A DNA stretch of 10,261 nucleotides. It comes from Vulcanimicrobiota bacterium (GTDB lineage Bacteria; Vulcanimicrobiota; Vulcanimicrobiia; Vulcanimicrobiales; Vulcanimicrobiaceae). Shown one piece after another: positions 6,964 to 10,261 of this stretch (the stretch's first letter is position 1; every line of letters starts with the position of its first letter). Position numbers and translations under genes: made by a program. A model generated the notes under the pieces. That model was not told the origin of the DNA, ran no database searches, and worked only from the letters and a program-made list of their open reading frames with translations. The DNA is taken from NCBI GenBank assembly GCA_019233415.1, contig JAFAMK010000402.1:1-10261 (forward strand). Reading direction: 5' to 3'.

Positions 6964-7479
6964 ATGACCAGACCGATGAAGCTCGTCGTCTCCCTGGCCG
7001 TCGCCGCCGCGTTGACGTGCGCCGGCGCCGCGCGCGCCGCCGTACCGGCGGGACAACCCGTCGACGGGATCCGCTGCGACCAGATGGAGGGCTCGGTACT
7101 GCACATCCACCAGCACCTCGCGATCTACGACCACGGCAAGCCGGTGACCGTCCCCGACGACGTCGGCCGCCCGCTCGTCGCGCAGTGCTTCTACTGGCTG
7201 CACACGCACACACCCGACGGCATCATCCACGTCGAGTCGCCGAACTTCAAGACGTTCAACCTCGGCAACTTCTTCGACGTCTGGGGCCAGCCGCTGACGA
7301 AGACGAACGTCGCCGGCGCGCAAACGAAGAAGAACGAGCGCATCGCGGTGTGGGTCGACGGCAACCGCTACGCCGGCAACCCGCGAGCGATCGAGCTGAC
7401 GCAGCACCTCGACGTGACGATCGAAGTCGGTCCACCGTACGCGAAGCCCGGGCCGTTCACCGCCTGGAACGGCAACTGA
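6964..7479 (+). CDS. Small secreted histidine-rich protein, uncharacterised conserved family
   Basis: The product has 171 residues. Residues 1-25 form a Sec signal peptide (LAVAAALTCAGAARA). The mature part has HIHQH at 47-51, H57, LHTHTPDGIIHVE at 79-91 (H80, H82, H89), and F..GNFFDVWGQPL around 98-111, with Cys at 38 and 75. The pattern HxHxHL....GKPV.VP..IG / C..LHTH...G.IHVE / F.LG.FF..WG recurs in small exported or membrane-anchored proteins that I recognise only as a conserved, unnamed family. The grouped histidines suggest a metal site outside the membrane (inference). The ATG at 6964 has no strong ribosome site; the Met five codons later (6976) is an alternative start. It follows the WYL gene by 41 nt and converges on the small RNA region. 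Confidence 0.8.
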   Translation: MTRPMKLVVSLAVAAALTCAGAARAAVPAGQPVDGIRCDQMEGSVLHIHQHLAIYDHGKPVTVPDDVGRPLVAQCFYWLHTHTPDGIIHVESPNFKTFNLGNFFDVWGQPLTKTNVAGAQTKKNERIAVWVDGNRYAGNPRAIELTQHLDVTIEVGPPYAKPGPFTAWNGN

Positions 7480-7487
7480 CACAGGCC

Positions 7488-7697
7488 GAAGAACGCGACG
7501 AAGCCGCGGGGCGTGGGCCGGCGCGGCTTCGTGTGGCGCGCGAGAATCGAGGAGCGCGTCCCCTCGCCGATCGGACCGGCCAGGAGGGCGTCGGATTCGT
7601 CTCGGTGCGTCGCACCCGTCGGGCTTGCGCCTTCCGTAGCTGCGGCGGTCACCGGCGAGCTTCTCGCTGCTCGCGACCGACGTTGAGAGGTCGGCGT
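7488..7697 (-). ncRNA. Putative small RNA, copy 1 of a three-copy family
   Basis: Predicted transcript of about 210 nt, starting at 7697 (ACGCCG) and ending after the hairpin at 7498-7532. In order: a 5' hairpin CCGAC/GTCGG (7694-7690 with 7681-7677); a second hairpin GCGAGC/GCTCGC (7674-7655) with loop AGCGAGAA; a middle part with CGGAAGGCGCAAGC; the block CGAATCCGACGC (about 7599-7588); CGGCGAGG (7569-7562); and an 11-bp terminal hairpin ending in TTCGT. The 20-nt stretch at 7489-7508 is identical to 7874-7893 in copy 2. Promoter elements sit at the correct distance. Family not recognised; it does not fit 6S, SRP, tmRNA or RNase P consensus as I know them. Confidence 0.6.
7498..7532 (-). 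terminator. 3' hairpin of small RNA copy 1
   Basis: ACGAAGCCGCG (7498-7508) pairs with CGCGGCTTCGT (7522-7532), an 11-bp stem with a 13-nt loop. The following minus-strand sequence CGCGTTCTTC has only a weak T-run. The stem could also serve the convergent plus-strand gene ending at 7479. Confidence 0.5.
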
Positions 7698-7703
7698 GCG
7701 TGC

Positions 7704-7733
7704 ATCATACGCACGACGGCAGTGCGCGCGCAA
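7704..7733 (-). promoter_or_regulatory. Promoter of small RNA copy 1
   Basis: Minus strand: TTGCGC (-35, 7733-7728), 18-nt spacer, TATGAT (-10, 7709-7704), then 6 nt to the conserved ACGCCG at 7697. The same elements and the same -10 to start distance occur before copies 2 and 3. Confidence 0.6.
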
Positions 7734-7747
7734 GTGGTCGCGGATGC

Positions 7748-7776
7748 TCGTCCACAAGAACATTGCGTTGTCCACG
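7748..7776 (+). promoter_or_regulatory. Two DnaA-box-like sites upstream of small RNA copy 1
   Basis: TCGTCCACA (7748-7756) and TTGTCCACG (7768-7776) each match the DnaA box TTATCCACA at 7 of 9 bases. GTCCACAAGAA (7750-7760) recurs exactly at 8146-8156 upstream of copy 2. The binding protein is not known; DnaA is a suggestion from motif resemblance only. Confidence 0.35.
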
Positions 7777-7806
7777 GCGTTTCGCCGCAACTCACGCAAT
7801 GCACAT

Positions 7807-7861
7807 CCTTCGACACGCTCAGGATGACGGGAAGTCCCCGTCATCCTGAGCTTGTCGAAGG
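7807..7861. repeat. Inverted pair of the palindromic repeat, near-perfect 25-bp stem
   Basis: The left arm (7807-7831) and right arm (7837-7861) are reverse complements with a single mismatch (ACGC against AAGC), separated by 5 nt (AAGTC). Transcribed from either strand this makes a strong hairpin. It belongs to the same family as 4391-4482 and 8208-8345 and separates small RNA copies 1 and 2. Confidence 0.9.
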
Positions 7862-7873
7862 GCGAAAGGGCGC

Positions 7874-8084
7874 AAGAACGCGACGAAGCCGCGTGAGTTG
7901 CCTCACGCGGCCTCGGTCAGCACGAGAATCTGATCTGCGCGTGCCCTCGCCGGCGTGAGCCGGCCAAAGCAGCGTCGTACTTCGAGATGGCGTTTCGTTC
8001 AAGCGACGCTCCACTTGCGCTTTGCGTTCACCGTTTCTGCGCCGCGAGTTTCTCGTAACTCGCCGCCGTCGTTACCGTCGGCGT
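7874..8084 (-). ncRNA. Putative small RNA, copy 2 of a three-copy family
   Basis: Predicted transcript of about 210 nt from 8084 (ACGCCG). The 5' hairpin pairs CGCCG (8083-8079) with CGGCG (8068-8064). The second hairpin pairs GCGAGTT with AACTCGC (8063-8044), loop ACGAGA. After a middle part rich in AACGCAAAGCGC-like segments comes CGAAGTACGACGC (7984-7972), shared exactly with copy 3, then CGGCGAGG (7952-7945), a GCACG/CGTGC stem, and a terminal hairpin closed by a GCAA tetraloop. Sequence differs from the other copies mostly in stems and in the middle part while motif order is kept, which suggests selection on RNA structure. Confidence 0.65.
7888..7911 (-). terminator. 3' hairpin of small RNA copy 2
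   Basis: A perfect 10-bp stem, GCCGCGTGAG (7888-7897) with CTCACGCGGC (7902-7911). On the minus strand the loop is GCAA, a GNRA tetraloop. It is followed by TTCGTCGCGTTCTT, a weak T-containing tail shared with copy 1. Confidence 0.6.
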
Positions 8085-8090
8085 GATCAC

Positions 8091-8119
8091 AGCATAAAGT
8101 GCGAAAAGCGAAAGCGCAA
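8091..8119 (-). promoter_or_regulatory. Promoter of small RNA copy 2
   Basis: Minus strand: TTGCGC (-35, 8119-8114), 17-nt spacer, TATGCT (-10, 8096-8091), then 6 nt to ACGCCG at 8084. The surroundings are AT-richer than the region average. Confidence 0.6.
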
Positions 8120-8143
8120 TACTCCCGTTCACCAATCCCCTGC

Positions 8144-8201
8144 TTGTCCACAAGAAACTTCGATAATCCACGTCAACTCACACGAATCCACGCTATCCAC
8201 A
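8144..8201 (+). promoter_or_regulatory. Cluster of DnaA-box-like sites upstream of small RNA copy 2
   Basis: TTGTCCACA (8144-8152, 8 of 9 to TTATCCACA), TAATCCACG (8164-8172, 7 of 9), GAATCCACG (8184-8192, 6 of 9) and CTATCCACA (8193-8201, 8 of 9) all lie in the same orientation within 58 nt. No dnaA or dnaN gene is in the window, so this is not proof of an origin. Confidence 0.4.
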
Positions 8202-8207
8202 CGCCGC

Positions 8208-8345
8208 CCTTCGACAAGCTCGTCCTTCGACAAGCTCAGGATGACGGGAAGGGACCACGCGCTCTCACTCCCGTCATCCTGAGCGCTCTCATCCCCCGTC
8301 ATCCTGAGTGCTCTCATCCCCCCGTCATCCTGAGCCTGTCGAAGG
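8208..8345. repeat. Second cluster of the palindromic repeat with a short tandem array
   Basis: A truncated forward copy (8208-8220), a full forward copy (8224-8248), then three inverse copies with GTCATCCTGAG beginning at 8273, 8298 and 8324; the last is full length to 8345. The inverse copies form a tandem array with the leading word GCTCTCA (units 8261-8284, 8285-8309, 8310-8335; 24, 25 and 26 nt) whose C-run lengthens from unit to unit. It separates small RNA copies 2 and 3. Confidence 0.85.
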
Positions 8346-8359
8346 ACGACCAATCGCGC

Positions 8360-8519
8360 AAAAGCGACGCGGCTCCGAGAAGTTGTCCTCGGAGCCGCGG
8401 CACGAAGATCGATCTGCGCCTGTCCTCGCCGATTTTCCATCCGCCAAGACGGCGTCGTACTTCGGGTCGGCATCGCTGCCGGCGAGTTCCTCGCATACTC
8501 GCCCGCCGGGTTCCGGCGT
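8360..8519 (-). ncRNA. Putative small RNA, copy 3 (shorter) of a three-copy family
   Basis: Predicted transcript of about 160 nt from 8519 (ACGCCG). The 5' hairpin CGCCGG/CCGGCG (8518-8504) is compact. The second hairpin GGCGAGT/ACTCGCC (8503-8481) has loop ATGCGAGGA. The middle part present in copies 1 and 2 is largely missing. CGAAGTACGACGC (8464-8452), CGGCGAGG (8431-8424) and GCGCAGATC (8419-8411) follow in the same order as in copy 2, then a 12-bp terminal hairpin and TTTT at 8363-8360. It lies 67 nt beyond the livF stop and in the same direction, but has its own promoter. Confidence 0.6.
8368..8399 (-). terminator. Intrinsic terminator of small RNA copy 3
   Basis: A perfect 12-bp stem (8368-8379 with 8388-8399; CGCGGCTCCGAG and its complement) with an 8-nt loop, followed on the minus strand by TCGCTTTTGCG. 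It is the best terminator of the three copies. Confidence 0.6.
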
Positions 8520-8525
8520 GCTCGG

Positions 8526-8554
8526 ATCATAGTGCGGCTCAGGCCGCCGTGCAA
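8526..8554 (-). promoter_or_regulatory. Promoter of small RNA copy 3
   Basis: Minus strand: TTGCAC (-35, 8554-8549), 17-nt spacer, TATGAT (-10, 8531-8526), then 6 nt to ACGCCG at 8519, exactly as in the other copies. Confidence 0.6.
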
Positions 8555-8560
8555 GGTCCC

Positions 8561-8569
8561 TTATCCACC
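8561..8569 (+). promoter_or_regulatory. DnaA-box-like site upstream of small RNA copy 3
   Basis: TTATCCACC matches the DnaA box TTATCCACA at 8 of 9 bases and lies 6 nt upstream of the -35 element of copy 3. Each of the three small RNA promoters has at least one such site behind it. Confidence 0.4.
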
Positions 8570-8586
8570 GTTTTCGCGAATGCTTC

Positions 8587-9297
8587 TCAACCGCCGAGGT
8601 AGGCGGCGACGACGTCGCGATGGGTCGCCAGCTCGGCCCCTGTCCCGCTCAGCACGACGCGGCCGCGTTCCATGACGTAGGCGCGGTCGGCGAGCGCCAG
8701 GGCGCGGCGCGCGTTCTGCTCGACCAGGACGATCGACGTGCCGCGCGCGCGCTCGTCCGCGACGATCGCGAAGATTTCGTCGACCAGCTTGGGCGCGAGC
8801 CCCATCGACGGTTCGTCGAGCAGCAGCGCTCTCGGCCCGATCGCGAGCGCGCGCGCGATCGCGAGCATCTGCTGCTCGCCGCCGGAGAGCGAGCCGGCGG
8901 CGACGTTGCGGCGCGTGCGCAGGATTGGAAAGCGCTCGAACAGGCCGTCGATCCGCGCGAAGCCCGCCGCGCCGCGCACGCCGGCCGCGACCTGCAAATT
9001 CTCCTCGACGCTCATCGTCGGCAGCATCCGGCGGCCCTCGGGGACGAGCACGAGGCCACGGCGGACGCGTTCGTGCGAGGGAAGCCGCGTGATCTCCGCG
9101 CCGTCGAAGCGGACGTGGCCGCCGCGCGTCGGGACGATCCCCGCGAGCGCCATCAGCAGCGTCGTCTTGCCGGCGCCGTTCGCGCCGACGATCGCGCACA
9201 GCGTGCCTTCGTCGAGCGCGAGGGTGACGTCGTGCAGCACCTCGATGTTCCCGTAGCCGGCGCGCAGCGCGTCGACGGCGAGGAGCGGTTCGCTCAC
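8587..9297 (-). CDS. livF: Branched-chain amino acid (HAAT-family) ABC transporter ATP-binding protein LivF
   Basis: The product has 236 residues, the usual LivF length. It hydrolyses ATP at the cytoplasmic face to drive uptake through the LivH/LivM permease. Walker A GANGAGKT is at 38-45, PEGRRMLPTMSVEENL at 86-101 (LivF-type Q-loop region), the signature LSGGEQQ at 137-143, Walker B LLLDEP with D161/E162, and LVEQN at 191-195, where LivF proteins carry Q in place of the switch His. The frame is open further upstream, but GTG 9295-9297 is chosen: it overlaps the livG stop as GTGA and has GGAG (9309-9306) 8 nt ahead. The protein ends normally (AAYLGG). Substrate could be branched-chain amino acids or another amide. 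Confidence 0.93.
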   Translation of the reverse strand: MSEPLLAVDALRAGYGNIEVLHDVTLALDEGTLCAIVGANGAGKTTLLMALAGIVPTRGGHVRFDGAEITRLPSHERVRRGLVLVPEGRRMLPTMSVEENLQVAAGVRGAAGFARIDGLFERFPILRTRRNVAAGSLSGGEQQMLAIARALAIGPRALLLDEPSMGLAPKLVDEIFAIVADERARGTSIVLVEQNARRALALADRAYVMERGRVVLSGTGAELATHRDVVAAYLGG

Positions 9298-10016
9298 GCG
9301 AGCGACTCCGCGCCGCTGCCGAGGTACGCTTCGACGACGACCGGGTCGCGCGCGACCTCGCTCGGCGTGCCGCGCGCGATCGCGACGCCGAAGTTCAGCA
9401 CGACGACCGTGTCGCACGCCGCGCGCACCAGCGTCATGTCGTGCTCGATGAGCAGCACCGCGATCCCGCTCATCGCGATCGCGCGGATCGTGTCGACGAG
9501 GTGCTTCGTCTCCGACGGGTTCATCCCGGCGGCCGGCTCGTCGAGCATCAGCACCGACGGCCGCGCGGCGAGCGCGCGCGCGATCTCGAGCCGGCGCTGG
9601 TCACCGTACGGCAGCGCGCCGGCGCGCGCCTTCGGGTCGACGTGCGGAATCCCGGCCCATTCGAGCAGCGACCGCAATTCGTCGGCGGTGAGACGACCGG
9701 GCCGGCCGAACGCGCCGGCGGCGAGGTTGGCGTGGACGTCGAGCGCGCCGAAGAGGCGAATGTTCTGGTACGTGCGCGCGATCCCGGCGCGCGCGATGCG
9801 GTGCGGAGGAAGGCCGTCGATGCGCTTGCCGTCGAGCGCGATCGTGCCGGAGGCGAGCGGTGCGAGTCCCGTCGTCGCGTTGACGAGCGTGGTCTTCCCG
9901 GCCCCGTTCGGGCCGATCAGGCCGAGCACGCGCTCGCGCTCGACGCGGAGCGCGATGCCGCGCAACGCGTCCACGCCGCCGTAGCGCACGCCGACGTCCT
10001 CGAGGACGAGGCTCAT
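9294..10016 (-). CDS. livG: Branched-chain amino acid (HAAT-family) ABC transporter ATP-binding protein LivG
   Basis: The product has 240 residues, slightly shorter than many LivG proteins. Walker A GPNGAGKT is at 35-42, the Q-loop RTYQNIRLF at 81-89 (Q84) is typical of LivG, the signature reads PYGDQRRLEIARAL (136-149, the usual form being SYGQQ or SYGEQ), Walker B is LMLDEPAAGMNP (D159/E160), and the switch EHD gives H192. It pairs with LivF as the ATPase heterodimer of the importer. The ATG at 10014-10016 overlaps the livM stop (TGATG), and its own stop overlaps the livF start, so the three are translated as one coupled operon. Only a weak AGG precedes the ATG. Confidence 0.93.
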   Translation of the reverse strand: MSLVLEDVGVRYGGVDALRGIALRVERERVLGLIGPNGAGKTTLVNATTGLAPLASGTIALDGKRIDGLPPHRIARAGIARTYQNIRLFGALDVHANLAAGAFGRPGRLTADELRSLLEWAGIPHVDPKARAGALPYGDQRRLEIARALAARPSVLMLDEPAAGMNPSETKHLVDTIRAIAMSGIAVLLIEHDMTLVRAACDTVVVLNFGVAIARGTPSEVARDPVVVEAYLGSGAESLA

Positions 10017-10261
10017 CAGACCTGAACGCGCACGGCGCCGCGCCGCCAGAGCGACGCGAGCCCGCCAGGCGCGAAGACGATCACCGCCAGCAGGATGATC
10101 CCGTTCGTGATCTCGCGGTAGTCGGCGAGGAAACGGATCAGTTCCGGCAAGACAGAGAGGAACGTCGCGCCGACGACCGCGCCGAGCGGGCTCGTCACGC
10201 CGCCGATCACGCACCACACCAGAATCTGCTCCATCCGCTCGAAGCCGAAGTCGTTCGGCGT
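10016..10261 (-). CDS. livM: LivM-type permease, C-terminal end (partial)
   Basis: An open frame enters from the right edge with no start in the window; 81 residues are visible. They match the last part of LivM/LivH-family permeases: TPNDFGFERMEQILVW, then GGVTSPLGAVVGATFLSVLPELIRF with the conserved small-residue turn, and the last membrane helix ITNGIILLAVIVFAPGGL followed by a short basic tail (WRRGAVRVQV). These permeases form the inner-membrane channel of the amino acid importer. The Met at 10232-10234 is internal. The stop overlaps the livG ATG. Confidence 0.88.
   Translation of the reverse strand, partial: TPNDFGFERMEQILVWCVIGGVTSPLGAVVGATFLSVLPELIRFLADYREITNGIILLAVIVFAPGGLASLWRRGAVRVQV

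Larger units (their letters stand above)
7480..8586. other. 1.1-kb intergenic region built of three repeated RNA-like units and palindromic repeats
   Basis: No open frame here looks like a real protein: those that exist have arginine-rich or low-complexity translations and differ between the three repeated units. The region instead holds three related minus-strand units (about 7488-7697, 7874-8084 and 8360-8519), promoters in front of each, DnaA-box-like sites, and two clusters of the palindromic repeat. Confidence 0.75.

Noticed and set aside
5710..7479. Plus-strand frame of 589 residues ending with the histidine-rich protein
   Set aside because: The first 400 residues are Arg-rich shadow of the WYL gene; only the part from 6964 has a signal peptide and family motifs.
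7208..8345. CRISPR array suggested by recurring short repeats
   Set aside because: Repeat copies are in both orientations, truncated, and unevenly spaced; the tandem part has no unique spacers and no cas gene is present.
7488..8519. 6S RNA, SRP RNA, c-di-GMP or glycine riboswitch as identity of the repeated units
   Set aside because: Short words such as CGGAAGG or AACGCAAAGC recall known families, but they occur in single copies only and the surrounding consensus and pairing do not fit; the units also end in their own hairpins without a downstream coding gene.
8129..8554. Minus-strand 141-residue frame over small RNA copy 3 and repeats
   Set aside because: It crosses a promoter, a terminator hairpin and palindromic repeats, and the equivalent frame is not kept in copies 1 and 2.
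7748..8569. Chromosomal replication origin
   Set aside because: The DnaA-box-like sites are imperfect, no AT-rich unwinding stretch is seen, and neither dnaA nor dnaN is near; kept only as a question.

Overview
The window is high-GC bacterial chromosomal DNA. It has GTG starts, strong Shine-Dalgarno sites on some genes, sigma70-like promoters and many copies of a short palindromic repeat (CTTCGACARGCTCAGGATGACGG and its complement). That repeat type, a BlaI/BlaR1-like pair carrying pentapeptide repeats, and Liv-type transport genes would suit a soil bacterium of a poorly cultured phylum. Candidatus Eremiobacterota (WPS-2) is a guess from style only; no marker gene is present to settle it.

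Left part (1-4320): the 3' end of an unidentified plus-strand gene meets a minus-strand block head-on. Read in its own direction the block is a BlaI/MecI-type repressor (4320-3937), an M56 (BlaR1/MecR1) membrane metallopeptidase whose C-terminal sensor is a pentapeptide-repeat domain instead of a penicillin-binding domain (3936-1762), then two secreted pentapeptide-repeat proteins (1702-806 and 785-216). All three pentapeptide proteins share a CxGC motif followed by a D-L-H-G-type repeat. The arrangement suggests a sensing circuit: the M56 protease would relieve BlaI repression in response to something recognised by, or built from, pentapeptide solenoids outside the membrane.

Middle part (4321-7479): a repeat-bearing gap is followed by a Tat-exported Liv-type substrate-binding protein (minus strand), a divergently placed WYL-domain regulator (plus), and a small secreted histidine-rich protein (plus).

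The gap at 7480-8586 has no convincing protein gene but is highly structured. It holds three diverged copies of one unit of about 160-215 nt on the minus strand. Each has a TTGCRC / 17-18 nt / TATGMT promoter, the same 6-nt distance to a conserved ACGCCG start, a conserved hairpin with a GCGAGRA-type loop, a CGGCGAGG block, and a GC-rich hairpin at the 3' end. I read these as three tandem paralogous small RNA genes of a family I do not recognise. DnaA-box-like TTATCCACA variants lie upstream of each promoter, and the palindromic repeats fill the spaces between units.

Right part (8587-10261): the 3' end of a branched-chain amino acid (Liv/HAAT) ABC transporter operon on the minus strand, livM (partial), livG and livF, with overlapping stop/start codons. 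The substrate-binding protein at 4490-5836 could feed this transporter, although it is not in the same transcription unit.
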